Positions 52,885 through 62,207 are shown, numbered from the stretch's first letter. The stretch: DNA of 64,000 bases from Verrucomicrobiaceae bacterium (GCA_027491155.1 JAIXWR010000040.1:1-64000); one strand, 5' to 3'. Numbers and translations are program-made. The notes: generated by a model not told the origin, from the sequence alone.

Positions 52885-54306
52885 ATGTTTTCGAGTCTCT
52901 CCGATTCCCTCGACAAGACCTTCCGCAACCTCCGCGGCGTCGGCAAGATCACCGAGTCCAACATCACCGACGCCCTCCGCGACGTCCGCCTCGCGCTGCT
53001 GGAGGCCGATGTCGAATTCGGCGTGGCCAAGGAGTTCATCGCCCACGTGAAGGAGAAGGCGATGGGCGTCGACGTCTTCAAGTCGATCAAGCCCGGCGAA
53101 CAGATCGTGAAGATCTTCCACGACGAGCTGGCCGAACTGCTCGGCGGCGACCAGGTCGGGATCGATTTCACCGAACCCTGCCGGATCCTTCTCTGCGGCC
53201 TCAACGGCGCCGGCAAAACGACCACCGCCGGCAAGCTCGCCCTGCGGCTGAAAAAGGAAGGCCGCAAGCCGCTGCTCGTCGCCATCGACCTCTACCGCCC
53301 CGCCGCCATCGACCAGCTCGCCACGCTCGCGAAACAGGTCGACGTCCCGGTTTACACGCCGGACGCCGCGGAAAGCGACGTGGTCAAGGTCGCCCGCGAG
53401 GCCCTCGCCTGGGCGGAGACGCAGAAGCACAACGTGATCATCTTCGACACCGCCGGCCGCCAGGAAATCGACGAGCGGCTGGTCGAGGAGCTCAAGCGGC
53501 TCCACGCCTTCGTCAATCCGCGCGAGACCCTCCTCGTCGCCGATGCCGCCACCGGCCAGCAGGCGGTCTCGGTCGCCAAGCACTTCGACGATGCCGTCGG
53601 CATCACCGGTATCATCCTCACCAAGCTCGACGGCGACGCCCGCGGCGGTGCCGCCCTTTCGATGCGCGCCGTCACCGGCAAGCCGATCAAGTACGCCGGC
53701 GAGGGCGAGAAGCTCGACCAGCTCTTCGAATTCCACCCGAACCGGATGGCCGACCGCATCCTCGGCATGGGCGACATCGTCGGCATGGTCGAACAGGTCG
53801 CCGGCAAGATCGACGAGAAGGACGCGATGAAGTCGATGCAGCGCCTGGCCGAGGGCAAGTTCGACTTCTACGACTTCCTCGACCAGATGAAGATGATCCA
53901 GAAGCTCGGCGACATGAAGGGCCTGATGAGCCTGATGCCCGGCTTCAACAAGATCAAGAAGCAGCTCCCCGACGCCGCCTTCGATCCCAAGCGCCTGAAG
54001 CGCACCGAGGCCATCGTCCTTTCGATGACTCCCGACGAGCGCCGCCGCCCGGAAATCATCAAGGCCTCGCGCCGCGAGCGCATCGCCAAGGGCTCCGGCA
54101 CCAAGCTGGTCGAGGTGAATCAGCTGCTCAAGCAGTTCGGCGAGATGCGCAAGATGATGCGTTCGCCGAACAAGATGAAGAACATGATGAAGCAGATGGG
54201 CGGCATGCCCGGCATGGGGGGAATGCCCGGCATGGGCGGCCCCGGCGGCGGCATGGGCGGCCTCGGCGACATCATGAAAGGCTTCAAGGGCAAGTTCCCG
54301 TTCTGA
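52885..54306 (+). CDS. ffh: Signal recognition particle protein Ffh (SRP54)
   Basis: 473 aa, normal length. The N domain (about 1-85) with LLEADVEFGVAKEF is followed by the GTPase domain: P-loop GLNGAGKT (105-112), DTAGRQ, TKLDGDARGG and the closing GEGEKLDQL. The M domain (about 300-473) binds 4.5S RNA and signal peptides and ends in a methionine/glycine-rich tail (GGMPGMGGMPGMGGPGGG). It directs membrane-protein ribosomes to FtsY. The RNA partner is not in this window. The gene follows an AT-rich octamer repeat and has CCC before the ATG, without a Shine-Dalgarno motif. It converges with the cyclophilin gene, leaving 3 bp between the stops. Confidence 0.97.
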   Translation: MFSSLSDSLDKTFRNLRGVGKITESNITDALRDVRLALLEADVEFGVAKEFIAHVKEKAMGVDVFKSIKPGEQIVKIFHDELAELLGGDQVGIDFTEPCRILLCGLNGAGKTTTAGKLALRLKKEGRKPLLVAIDLYRPAAIDQLATLAKQVDVPVYTPDAAESDVVKVAREALAWAETQKHNVIIFDTAGRQEIDERLVEELKRLHAFVNPRETLLVADAATGQQAVSVAKHFDDAVGITGIILTKLDGDARGGAALSMRAVTGKPIKYAGEGEKLDQLFEFHPNRMADRILGMGDIVGMVEQVAGKIDEKDAMKSMQRLAEGKFDFYDFLDQMKMIQKLGDMKGLMSLMPGFNKIKKQLPDAAFDPKRLKRTEAIVLSMTPDERRRPEIIKASRRERIAKGSGTKLVEVNQLLKQFGEMRKMMRSPNKMKNMMKQMGGMPGMGGMPGMGGPGGGMGGLGDIMKGFKGKFPF

Positions 54307-54309
54307 GCC

Positions 54310-55566
54310 TCACGGCAGCCGGGTCATCGTGAAGTCGGTGCCGTCGTTGAGCGGGACCCAGCGGAAGAGGCTCCAGAAGGATCCGCTCTGGCGGCCTCGC
54401 AGCGCGGTGCCGTCGAAGGAATCGAAACCCATCCGGAAGCGCAGCGGGAACAGGCCGGAGGTCTGGATGACCAGGCTCGCCCCGTAGCCGTCGGGCACGT
54501 AGTCGACGCTCGAAATGGTGCCGTTCTGCGGCGTGGTGGTTCCTTCCTCGGTGTAAACGTAGGTGCCGCCGCCGGTTGCCGGGAAATTGAAGACGAAGCT
54601 GCCGGCCTCGTTCGCCAGCGAGAGCTGCCAGCCGTTGAGCCGCGTCGGGGCCAGGGCGTCGGCGCTGTAGCTGACGACCGACGGTCGCAGCCAGCTCCCC
54701 GGCGCCGGCAGCGGCAAGGTCCGCCCTCCGAGCGGGACATCCCCGCCCTTGTAGGTCGGCTCGCCGGAAGCGAGATAACGCTCGAACACCAGCTTCCAGC
54801 CCGGATTGGACGGGGTCTCGGTCCAGATCCGGCTCGTCGAGCGGGCCTTCTGCGTGAACAGCAGCCGGTGGTTGCCATCGGTCAAGGCCACGGTCTTGAA
54901 CTTCGCCGCGGCGACCTTCGGCAGCGGCTGCTTGGCCGGCTTGAACTTCAGGGCGTCCTTTCCCTCGCGCCGGATGAGCACCGATTGGATCACCACCGGG
55001 GTGAGCGGCTTGTCGCTCGCATCGACCTCCACGCCGAGGATCGCGTCCACGATCGCCGTCCCGGCGGTGACGCGGCCGAACACGGTGTGCAAGCCTTCGA
55101 GGTGCGGGATCGCGGTGCCGGTGAGGAAGAACTGGCTGCCGTTCGTGTTCGGCCCCGAGTTCGCCATCGCCAGCAGGTAGGGCTGGTCGAACTCGTAGCT
55201 CGCGGGCACCGCCTCGTCCATTTCGTCGGGAAAGGTGTAGCCCGGGCCGTCGGTGCCGTCGGCCTTGCGGGATCCCGACTGCGCGATCGCGAAGCCCGGC
55301 GCGTCGTTCACCACCCGGTGGAAGGTCAGGCCGTTGTAGAAGGGCTGCGGCGGCTTGACGGTCGAAACCAGGCCCGTGCGCTCGTCCAGCCACGAGCGGG
55401 AACCCTCGGCCAGCGTGACGAAATTCGCCACGGTGCGCGGGGCGGCGGTGTGGAACAGCTCGCACGTGAAAGTGCCGAGCGAGGTCTGGAAGTCCGCGTA
55501 AACCTGGGCCAGCGCGGACCCGCAGCATCCGGCCGCAGCCACCAGGGCGAAGAGGGTTTTCTTCAT
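54310..55566 (-). CDS. Secreted cyclophilin-type peptidyl-prolyl isomerase with C-terminal extension
   Basis: 418 aa with a signal peptide (MKKTLFALVAAAGCCGSALA). Residues about 21-195 are a cyclophilin domain: FQTSLGTFTCELFHTAAPRT, FHRVVNDAPGFAIAQSG, ANSGPNTNGSQFFLTG and LHTVFGRVTAG, containing the arginine, phenylalanine and glutamine residues of the active site. The C-terminal 220 residues are beta-rich and unrecognised, possibly a periplasmic binding module. The enzyme should assist folding of exported proteins, of which this genome makes many large ones. It is convergent with ffh and divergent from a split cupin gene 179 bp away. Confidence 0.9.
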   Translation of the reverse strand: MKKTLFALVAAAGCCGSALAQVYADFQTSLGTFTCELFHTAAPRTVANFVTLAEGSRSWLDERTGLVSTVKPPQPFYNGLTFHRVVNDAPGFAIAQSGSRKADGTDGPGYTFPDEMDEAVPASYEFDQPYLLAMANSGPNTNGSQFFLTGTAIPHLEGLHTVFGRVTAGTAIVDAILGVEVDASDKPLTPVVIQSVLIRREGKDALKFKPAKQPLPKVAAAKFKTVALTDGNHRLLFTQKARSTSRIWTETPSNPGWKLVFERYLASGEPTYKGGDVPLGGRTLPLPAPGSWLRPSVVSYSADALAPTRLNGWQLSLANEAGSFVFNFPATGGGTYVYTEEGTTTPQNGTISSVDYVPDGYGASLVIQTSGLFPLRFRMGFDSFDGTALRGRQSGSFWSLFRWVPLNDGTDFTMTRLP

Positions 55567-55745
55567 GCCCGAGCGATCCCTATCCGGGCTTGCTTTGGCA
55601 AGCGCAGACTGTCCGGCCGCCGCGGTTGATGGCAAATGCCGATGATGCTAGGAAGCAAACGAGCGCTTGGCGGGAGGCAGGCTCCAGCAGGGTCCGCCCC
55701 GTCGGCCGGCTCCCGCAAACGGCACTTCCCGGAACTATCCTGAAA
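55567..55745. promoter_or_regulatory. Divergent intergenic region, cyclophilin and cupin
   Basis: 179 bp between divergent starts; promoters for both are expected here. No motif could be assigned with confidence, and no small gene is supported although frames are open. Confidence 0.35.
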
Positions 55746-56212
55746 ATGAGTGCGACCACCGGCTACCACCTGATCACTCCGGACGACCTCCATTGGCGTC
55801 CGTCGAACCTGATGAAGATTCCGAATGCCGATTTCCTCGAGAGGACCGGCAGCGAAAACATGGGAGCGAGGCTGTGGCGGATGCCCCGATGAGCGCGAAC
55901 ACCCTGCACAAGCACATCCGCTCCGAGGAGTTCTACTTCGTCCTCGAAGGCACGGGCCGGATCCGGGTGGACGGGGAGACCCTCACCGTCCCGAAGCATG
56001 GCGGCGTCCATGTCCGCCCCGAGTCCCTGCGCCAGGTCTTCAACGACACCGCGGAAGAAGTCCTGTGGCTCATCGTCGGCGCGCCGGAGGAGATGGAGTT
56101 CCTCAAGGGTTCGCTTTCGGACATGGACCTCTCCCTCATCTACCCTCAGGATCCGACGCAATTGCCGCCGGAACTCGCGGAAAGCGTCTGGCCGCCGGCC
56201 ACGACCGCTTGA
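55746..56212 (+). CDS. Cupin-domain protein, split into two overlapping frames
   Basis: The first frame runs 55746-55892 (48 aa, MSATTGYHLITPDDLHWRPS and on, ending GARLWRMPR). The second frame continues the same protein from the ATG at 55889 to 56212 (107 aa): NTLHKHIRSEEFYFVLEGTG, HGGVHVRPE and LIVGAPEEME, a cupin with metal-type histidines and glutamate in H-x-H and E-E-F-Y-F-V. Reading back one base in the run CCCC (55884-55887) would join them as WRMPPMSANT. So either one C has been lost, or the ATGA overlap lets the second part be translated by re-initiation. Small single-domain cupins often bind sugars or act as isomerases or regulators; no specific role is evident. Confidence 0.75.
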
Positions 56213-56259
56213 TCCAGCTCCGCCCGCGGCCCCGGCCGGCTTCACCAACTCCTACCGCC

Positions 56260-56688
56260 ATGTCCTTCCCCATCCGCAGCCCCCACGACACCGTATCCGG
56301 CATCGTTCTCGTCGCCCGCCTGATCGACAAGGTGCGGCTCGACGACGCCGGCCAGCTTCCCGCCGGCTATCACGTCGGCTTCGTGCCCGGCAACCGCACC
56401 TTCGACGACCGCTTCTGCGCCTTCCTCGGAATTCCCTGGGAAACCTTCACCGCCAGCGTCCGCGCGGGCGGGTCCGACGAGGAAATCCTTGAGCGCTGCC
56501 TCGCCGCCGGCCGCCGCCCCGATGCCGAACAGATCGAGGTCTGGAACACCTTCATGCAAAAGCGCGGCTGGCGCGACTCCGGCACCCCGAGCTTCCTCCG
56601 CAGCAAGGAGGAAGCCGGCCTCTCGCACCGCGACGACCTGCTGACCTTCTTCGACCTGATGGACGTGGAGGAAGGCCGCAAGCCTTGA
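56260..56688 (+). CDS. DUF5069 family protein
   Basis: 142 aa without signal peptide, so cytoplasmic. Recognisable family blocks are VARLIDKVRLDDAGQLPAGY, DDRFCAFLGIPWETF and RRPDAEQIEVWNTFM. DUF5069 proteins are small and common in Verrucomicrobiota and Planctomycetota, and their function is unknown; helical, possibly nucleic-acid- or cofactor-associated, is all that can be said. It is 47 bp after the split cupin and could be in one transcript with it. The start has GCC before the ATG and no Shine-Dalgarno motif. Confidence 0.85.
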   Translation: MSFPIRSPHDTVSGIVLVARLIDKVRLDDAGQLPAGYHVGFVPGNRTFDDRFCAFLGIPWETFTASVRAGGSDEEILERCLAAGRRPDAEQIEVWNTFMQKRGWRDSGTPSFLRSKEEAGLSHRDDLLTFFDLMDVEEGRKP

Positions 56689-56812
56689 CCCACCCGGTGC
56701 TTGAGGGGCCTGTCGGGGCCCGGTCTGGCTTTCCACCGGTCAAGGGATGCTCCCCGCCGGACCCGCCCTTGCATCCCGGCCGCGCGAATGCCAGAACTCC
56801 CGCCGACCGACC

Positions 56813-58402
56813 ATGAAGCCCCGACCCGCCACCGCCGCGCTCCTTCTCGGACTCCTCCCCTTTTCCTCGCCCGCCGCCGACGCGCCCTTCGAGGCCCTCC
56901 GCGCCAAGGCCCGCGACCTCGCGTCGAAGCCCCACGCCCCGCGCCCCGGCAAGCTCGACGACTTCTGGGCAAAGCTCACCTACGACCAGCACCGCGACAT
57001 CCGCTTCAAGATGGAGTCCGGCCTGTGGTGGAACCAGGGCCCCTTCTCGATCGACTTCTTCCACCCCGGCTGGACCGCGAAGAAGACCGTCTCGCTCTTC
57101 GAAGTGGCCGGTGACAGCGACGAACCGCTCGCCTTCGACACCTCCCTCTTCGACTACGGCAAGCAGAAGATCCCCGCCGGCACCCCGCCGCCTCCGGGCT
57201 ACGCCGGCTGGCGGGCGCGGACGCATCTCAATTCCACCGACTACATGGACGAGTTCCTCGTCTTCCTCGGCGCAAGCTACTTCCGCTCCATCCCCAAGGG
57301 CGCGCCCTACGGCCTGTCCGCCCGCGGCCTGTCCATCAACAGCGGCCTGCCCGGCGTGGCGGAGGAGTTCCCGGACTTCACCGAGTTCCACCTGGAAAAG
57401 CCCGCCAAGGATGCCAAGTCGCTGGTCGCCCATGCACTGTTAGAGGGAGAAAGCGTGGCCGGAGCCTACCGCTTCACCGTGACGCCCGGCGAGGAGACCG
57501 TGATGGACGTCGAAGCCGAAATCACCCTGCGCCGCCCCGTGAAGCAGCTCGGGCTCGCGCCTTTCTCCAGCATGTTCTGGTTCGGCGAGAACACCCACCC
57601 GCGGCCCTACGATTTCCGGCCGGAGGTGCACGATAGCGACGGCGTGCTGATGGAACTCGGCAGCGGCAATCTCCACTTCCGCCCGCTCGAGCACACCAAG
57701 GACCGCTTCCGCCACTGCGTCTTCACCATGGAAAGCCCGCGCTCCTGGTCGCTGCTCCAGCGCGACCGCTCCTTCGCCTCCTATCAGGACCCCGAAGCCC
57801 GCTACCACGAGCGCCCCAGCGTGAAGGTCGAACCCGTCTCCGGCTTCACCAACGGCAAGCTCCACCTGATCGAAATGCCGACCAAGGACGAGACCGAGGA
57901 CAACGTGATCCTGGTCTGGGAGCCCGTGCCCGCCCCGGAGACCGGCAAGCCGTTCCGCTTCCACTACCGGCTCAAGTGGCAGCGCGACCCCGCACCGTCC
58001 GGCCTCTTCACGGTGAAGGCGACCCGCGCCGGCAATCCGGTCCAGAAGCCCGACGAGGTGCTGATGACCATCGACTTCGCCAAGCCGCTGAACCCGGAGA
58101 GAAAGGTCGGAGATCCGAAGTGGGACGACGCGTCGAAGCTCAAGCCCGTCGTCACCGTGAACCAGCCCGGCGTGAAGCTGATCCACGTCGGCCTGACCGA
58201 CCTCAGCATGCCCAACGTCGACGACCTCCCCGCCGGCATGGGCCGGAGCAAGGAACTCCACATGCCGCAGGTGCTGCGCGCCTTCTTCGTCCTCGATCCC
58301 GGCAAGGACATCCACGACATCGACATGACCTGCGAACTCCAGGACGAGAACGGCAAGGCGGTCTCCGAGCGCTGGGTATACCTTTGGAAGCGGACTCATT
58401 GA
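56813..58402 (+). CDS. opgG: Periplasmic glucan biosynthesis protein OpgG/MdoG-like
   Basis: 529 aa with a signal peptide (MKPRPATAALLLGLLPFSSPAA). It fits OpgG/OpgD along the whole length: FEALRAKARDLASKP, LTYDQHRDIRFKMESGLWW, FHPGWTAKKTVSLFEV, GASYFRSIPKGAPYGLSARG and FSSMFWFGENTHPRPYDFRP, then a C-terminal Ig-like domain ending ERWVYLWKRT. OpgG shapes the branched beta-glucan made by OpgH in the periplasm (osmoregulated periplasmic glucans), and recent work on the family shows beta-1,2-glucanase activity in some members. No opgH is adjacent. The stop is next to a large hairpin shared with the convergent pseudouridine synthase gene. Confidence 0.9.
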   Translation: MKPRPATAALLLGLLPFSSPAADAPFEALRAKARDLASKPHAPRPGKLDDFWAKLTYDQHRDIRFKMESGLWWNQGPFSIDFFHPGWTAKKTVSLFEVAGDSDEPLAFDTSLFDYGKQKIPAGTPPPPGYAGWRARTHLNSTDYMDEFLVFLGASYFRSIPKGAPYGLSARGLSINSGLPGVAEEFPDFTEFHLEKPAKDAKSLVAHALLEGESVAGAYRFTVTPGEETVMDVEAEITLRRPVKQLGLAPFSSMFWFGENTHPRPYDFRPEVHDSDGVLMELGSGNLHFRPLEHTKDRFRHCVFTMESPRSWSLLQRDRSFASYQDPEARYHERPSVKVEPVSGFTNGKLHLIEMPTKDETEDNVILVWEPVPAPETGKPFRFHYRLKWQRDPAPSGLFTVKATRAGNPVQKPDEVLMTIDFAKPLNPERKVGDPKWDDASKLKPVVTVNQPGVKLIHVGLTDLSMPNVDDLPAGMGRSKELHMPQVLRAFFVLDPGKDIHDIDMTCELQDENGKAVSERWVYLWKRTH

Positions 58403-58403
58403 C

Positions 58404-58479
58404 CCCTCAAGGAGAGGCGGACTCCGATCCGCCAGTGCCATCAAAGGCAGGCGGATCGGAGTCCGCCACTCCTTGGGGG
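58404..58479. terminator. Long near-perfect hairpin between opgG and the pseudouridine synthase gene
   Basis: An 18-bp perfect inverted repeat (58416-58433 with 58450-58467, loop 16 bases) is extended outward by 11 more pairs (58404-58414 with 58469-58479, one G-T) after a single A-A mismatch. It lies just after the opgG stop and includes the stop and last 24 codons of the convergent gene. It probably terminates transcription from both sides. Confidence 0.7.
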
Positions 58480-59147
58480 AAGCAACGCAGGAAGTCCTCG
58501 TCGTCCGGTGCCTTGATCACCAGATCGGCACCCGAGTGCGGGTGCTTCATCCGCAGCTCCTTCGCCTGCAAAAGCATCCGCGTGCCGGTGCCGAGGATCT
58601 CCCCCAGCTCGTGGCTTCGCTCGCGGCCGGCATAGCGGAAATCCCCGACGATCGGCAAATCCACGCCTAAAAGGTGGCGGCGGATCTGGTGGAAGCGCCC
58701 GGTTTCCGGCACCGCCTTGAGCAGCGAAAGGCTCAAGCCGGGGTCCCGGGGAAACGACCCGGCCGGCGCGTGGCGCAGGCGCTCGAAGCGGGTGACCGCA
58801 TGAAGCTCGGGCTCTTCGGGATTCTTCCGCATCGGCGTGTCGCAGCACCAGCCCGGCGGCGCCTCGCCGCACACCACCGCCAGGTAGCTCTTCTCCACCT
58901 GCCGCAGCTCGAAGGCCTGCTGGGCGAGCGTGGACGTCTCCTTGTCCAAAGCGAACAGCAGCACGCCGGAGGTCGGGCGGTCCAGCCGGTGGATCGGATA
59001 GACCGGCCGGCCTAACAGGTCGCGCAGCCGCTTCATCGCGATCCACTCCGGTCCTTCCGGCTCGCGGCCGGGATGCACGATCATCCCCGCCGGCTTGTCG
59101 ATCGCCACCAGGCGCTCGTCTTGATAGAGGATGGAAAGCGGGATCAT
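58407..59147 (-). CDS. RluA-family RNA pseudouridine synthase (TruC/RluA-like)
   Basis: 246 aa. The catalytic block is YPIHRLDRPTSGVLLFAL with the active aspartate in HRLDRPTSG. VAIDKPAGMIVHP precedes it and ETGRFHQIRRHL follows, both typical of the RluA group; there is no S4 domain, as in TruC-type enzymes. It modifies uridines in rRNA or tRNA in the cytoplasm. The last 24 codons (ADSDPPAFDGTGGSESASP) are encoded by one arm and the loop of a large hairpin, so the natural C-terminus was probably replaced by the insertion of that element. An alternative start is the ATG at 59159. The beta-helix gene upstream ends 19 bp before it. Confidence 0.9.
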   Translation of the reverse strand: MIPLSILYQDERLVAIDKPAGMIVHPGREPEGPEWIAMKRLRDLLGRPVYPIHRLDRPTSGVLLFALDKETSTLAQQAFELRQVEKSYLAVVCGEAPPGWCCDTPMRKNPEEPELHAVTRFERLRHAPAGSFPRDPGLSLSLLKAVPETGRFHQIRRHLLGVDLPIVGDFRYAGRERSHELGEILGTGTRMLLQAKELRMKHPHSGADLVIKAPDDEDFLRCFPQGVADSDPPAFDGTGGSESASP

Positions 59148-59166
59148 CGGCCGCCCCATTGACCGC

Positions 59167-60909
59167 TCAGGGCAGCTCGACGGCAAGGCGAATGAAGCGT
59201 CGGGCCGATCCGCCGCCGATCGGCACGGTGTCGCGCAGCACCCGGGTGCGGAGGCCGCCGGCCACGCTCTCGCTCACCACCGCGGTGGCGGTCGAAGACC
59301 AACCGGCAAGCCCCGGCGCGGACTGCACCCGATAGACCACTCCCGCCGGGGCCGGATCGGGATGGGTGAAGGTGAGCGAAAGATAGCGCTGGCCGCCCGC
59401 CGCGTGGATCCCCGTCGAAACCCGCCCGCCGTAACCGCGGGCATCGGCCGCCAGCCCCAGCGCGAACTTCATCGCGTTGCTCACGCCGTCGCCGCGCGGA
59501 GCGGCATCCGGATCGCCGTTGCCGCTGCCGTCGGGCGGCAGGCCGTTCGCCACCAGCCAGTCCGCATAGGTCGTGCTCGCGGGAACCTGGAGTTCGTGCG
59601 CGCCGAGATCGAAAGGCTCCGACCGCGGCGCTCCGGTGATGTCGACCGGCGGTGCCTGCACGCCGCTGCCGACATCCCTGGCGGGCGAGCCGGGCTTGAG
59701 CGAGAAATCGAAACCGGCGGGGTGCGTGAAGTAGGCCGAGTAGGCGGTGGTCGTCTGGTGAAAGTCGACCGTCGCGCTGCCGGCCACCGTTTCCACCGGC
59801 TTCGCGCTGATGTTGTTGCGCACGAGGTTGGCGGAGGAAGGCGTGGTCCGCGTCTTGTGGGCCTCGATCTTGATCCACGGCCGCGTCGAGGAGCCGGGAG
59901 TGTCGAAGGGATTCTCGACCACCGTGTTGTTGACCACCTTGCAATCGATCGCCCCGTAAAGCGCGATCCCGTGGCTGGTGCGGCTGGCGATGATGTTGTT
60001 CTCGATCACCCAGCCTTCGTAGTAGCCGTCGAAGCAACCGATGCCCTGCGGGTTCGCGGCGTGGGCTTGGGTCGGACTGGTGCGGCTGATGAAGGTGTTG
60101 CCGCGCAGCGTCACGCGATAGACCGTTCCCGCTCCCACGGTGGATCCGTCCGCGCCCACCGACCAGCTTTGGAAAAAGTCGTCGTGGTTGTGGGTGCTGT
60201 CCGAGACATAGGCGTCGGTAATCGTGTTCCCTTCGAAGAGGCAGTCGTCGGCGAGCGCCTGGATCCCGTCGTGGGAAAACCCGGTGATCCGGTTTCCGGC
60301 GACCACCGTGAAGGGCGCCGTCCGGCGCACGGTGATGCCGAAGCTCGCGGTCTCGATGCGGTTGCCCGACAGCGTGGTGTAGGGCGCTGCCGTCCGGATG
60401 CAGCGCTTCGGGATCGTCTTCCACTGGTCCAGCGTCCAGCCCGCGCTGGAAAGCGCGGTGCGCACCGTGCAATCGCGGAGCTGGATCCGGCTCGCCGAGG
60501 ATTCGATCTCGACCACCGTCCCGCTGAACGGCGTCGCAGGCACCTCGTTCCCCGGGCAGATGTCGAGACCCTCGATCACCCATCGCGATCCCGAGCGCAC
60601 GACGAGGTTCCTCAGCCGGGGCGTCTCGCCGGGTGCCGGGCGGATCACCACGTCGGCGGCATTGTTCCCCTTCACCGCCGGCGACCCGTGATAGCCGTCG
60701 TGGCCCACGATCTCGTCGCCCGGGGCGAAAACCTTGTTCGCGGTGAACACCGCCTCCAGGGTGCTCCACGGCTGCGCGGCCGTGCCCGGGTTCGACATGC
60801 TGCCCGTCGCCGGATCCACGTGATACACCGCGGCCGGGGCGCAAGACGTCGCCCATGCCGTCAACAGAAGACGGAAGGCCGCCGCGGGGGCTGCAGGGTG
60901 CTTGATCAA
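59167..60909 (-). CDS. Secreted right-handed beta-helix protein, pectate-lyase-like
   Basis: 580 aa with a signal peptide (about residues 1-26). YHVDPATGSMSNPGTAAQPW is the usual beginning of parallel beta-helix proteins of this type (PL6/chondroitinase B-like). Several parallel-helix rungs follow, such as GNRIETASFGITVRR, GNRITGFSHDGIQAL, LRGNTFISRTS and NNIIASRTSHGIALYG. A C-terminal module of about 150 residues ends RRFIRLAVELP. The protein should bind or cleave an acidic polysaccharide; catalytic residues cannot be identified without an alignment. It ends 19 bp before the pseudouridine synthase gene, and shares strand with it, but no functional link is evident. Confidence 0.82.
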   Translation of the reverse strand: MIKHPAAPAAAFRLLLTAWATSCAPAAVYHVDPATGSMSNPGTAAQPWSTLEAVFTANKVFAPGDEIVGHDGYHGSPAVKGNNAADVVIRPAPGETPRLRNLVVRSGSRWVIEGLDICPGNEVPATPFSGTVVEIESSASRIQLRDCTVRTALSSAGWTLDQWKTIPKRCIRTAAPYTTLSGNRIETASFGITVRRTAPFTVVAGNRITGFSHDGIQALADDCLFEGNTITDAYVSDSTHNHDDFFQSWSVGADGSTVGAGTVYRVTLRGNTFISRTSPTQAHAANPQGIGCFDGYYEGWVIENNIIASRTSHGIALYGAIDCKVVNNTVVENPFDTPGSSTRPWIKIEAHKTRTTPSSANLVRNNISAKPVETVAGSATVDFHQTTTAYSAYFTHPAGFDFSLKPGSPARDVGSGVQAPPVDITGAPRSEPFDLGAHELQVPASTTYADWLVANGLPPDGSGNGDPDAAPRGDGVSNAMKFALGLAADARGYGGRVSTGIHAAGGQRYLSLTFTHPDPAPAGVVYRVQSAPGLAGWSSTATAVVSESVAGGLRTRVLRDTVPIGGGSARRFIRLAVELP

Positions 60910-61056
60910 ACCGGGTGAAGGTGAAGCGGCGGGAATCTACCCGCATTCCGTCATCCGTCCAAGTCCGTTAGATCCGGGAACCCGGGCTGCCGCGACGGAG
61001 CCTTGATAAGTTTCCCCCGCCGCCCACGTTCGGCATCCCCTGCCCTCCGCCCCGCG
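60910..61056. promoter_or_regulatory. Divergent intergenic region, beta-helix protein and beta-lactamase-like gene
   Basis: 147 bp between divergent starts. An in-frame ATG at 61003 would lengthen the beta-lactamase-like protein by 18 residues, but those residues do not look like a signal peptide. No clear promoter motif. Confidence 0.35.
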
Positions 61057-62190
61057 ATGAAACCCATGTCCCGCCGCCGCTGCCTCCGGCAACTCGCGCT
61101 CGCGCTGCCCGCCGCGGGGCTTGCCCGGCAGGCGATGGCCGCCGAAACACCGGGACCCACGGCCGCGGAAGCCGGGGCCATCGACCGGATCGCCCGCACC
61201 TTCCTCCAGGACCACGGCGCGCCCGGGCTTTCCGTCGCCTTCGCCCGTGGCGGCAAGCCGGTCTTCCAGGCCGCGTTCGGCCTCGCGGACGAGGCGGCGG
61301 GCGAGCCACTCACCCCCGATCACCGCTTCCGCATCGCGAGCATCTCCAAGCCGCTGACCGCGGTCGGGATCTTCCTCCTCGTGGAGTCGGGCAAGCTCAA
61401 GCTCGACGACAAGGTCTTCGGCCCCGGCGGCCTGCTGCCTTTCGGCCGTGAAAAGAAGGACGGGCCGGAGCTCGGCGGCATCACGGTCCACCACCTCCTC
61501 ACCCACACCGCCGGCGGCTGGCAGAACGACCGCACCGACCCGATGTTCCGCCACCCGGAGCTCGGGCATGCGGAGCTCATCGAGCGGACCCTTCGCGAAC
61601 AACCGCCGGAGAAGCCTCCGGGAGAGCGCTACGCCTATTCGAACTTCGGCTACTGCCTGCTCGGCCGGGTGATCGAGAAGGTCACCGGCAAGCCTTACGC
61701 CGATTTCATCCGGGACTCGGTGCTCGCGCCCTGCGGCATCGCGCGGATGGAAATCGCCGGCAACACCCTGGCCGACCGAGTGCCCGGCGAGGTCGTTTAC
61801 CACGGCCGCAACGGCGAGGATCCCTACCGCATGAATGTCCGCCGCATGGATGCCCACGGCGGCTGGTTGGCCAGCCCGGCGGAGGTGGTGAAGTTCCTCG
61901 TCCGCTGCGACGGCGAAGGGGATGCCGGCGACCTGATCCGCAAGGACGGCTTCAAGCGCATGATGACCGCCACCCGGGCCAACCCCGGCTACGCCTGCGG
62001 CTGGTCGGTCAATGCCGTGCCCAACCGATGGCACGGCGGCAGCCTGCCCGGCACCTCCACCATCGCCGTCCAAACCGCCCGCGGCCTCTGCTGGGCCGGC
62101 TTCGCCAACTCCCGCAGCAAGGACCTCGGCAACGCCCTCGACCGCCTCATGTGGGACCTCGCCAAAGCCGTCCCCGCCTGGAACGCCTGA
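61057..62190 (+). CDS. Exported serine beta-lactamase-like hydrolase (class C/EstB fold)
   Basis: 377 aa with a Tat-type signal ([19 protein letters not shown]). The fold is that of penicillin-binding-protein-like hydrolases: catalytic S-x-x-K in [13 protein letters not shown]-x-N in [12 protein letters not shown], and a late HGG in RWHGGSLPG that stands for the KTG box. Such proteins are D-aminopeptidases, esterases or class C beta-lactamases; the family is common outside resistance settings, and there is no ampR-type regulator nearby. Therefore an envelope esterase or peptidase is the safer reading. It begins a pair with the alpha/beta hydrolase gene 54 bp downstream. Confidence 0.85.
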   Translation: MKPMSRRRCLRQLALALPAAGLARQAMAAETPGPTAAEAGAIDRIARTFLQDHGAPGLSVAFARGGKPVFQAAFGLADEAAGEPLTPDHRFRIASISKPLTAVGIFLLVESGKLKLDDKVFGPGGLLPFGREKKDGPELGGITVHHLLTHTAGGWQNDRTDPMFRHPELGHAELIERTLREQPPEKPPGERYAYSNFGYCLLGRVIEKVTGKPYADFIRDSVLAPCGIARMEIAGNTLADRVPGEVVYHGRNGEDPYRMNVRRMDAHGGWLASPAEVVKFLVRCDGEGDAGDLIRKDGFKRMMTATRANPGYACGWSVNAVPNRWHGGSLPGTSTIAVQTARGLCWAGFANSRSKDLGNALDRLMWDLAKAVPAWNA

Positions 62191-62207
62191 CCATTTCCCC
62201 AATCGGA

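Noticed and set aside
59144-60946. Second open frame on the same strand as the beta-helix gene
   Set aside because: Same strand, different frame. The frame at 59167-60909 has a signal peptide and beta-helix rungs, the other an arginine-rich random composition.
61057-62190. Antibiotic-resistance beta-lactamase
   Set aside because: The S-x-x-K and Y-x-N motifs only show the fold. There is no ampR-like regulator or mobile element, and the third motif is HGG, so an envelope hydrolase is more likely.
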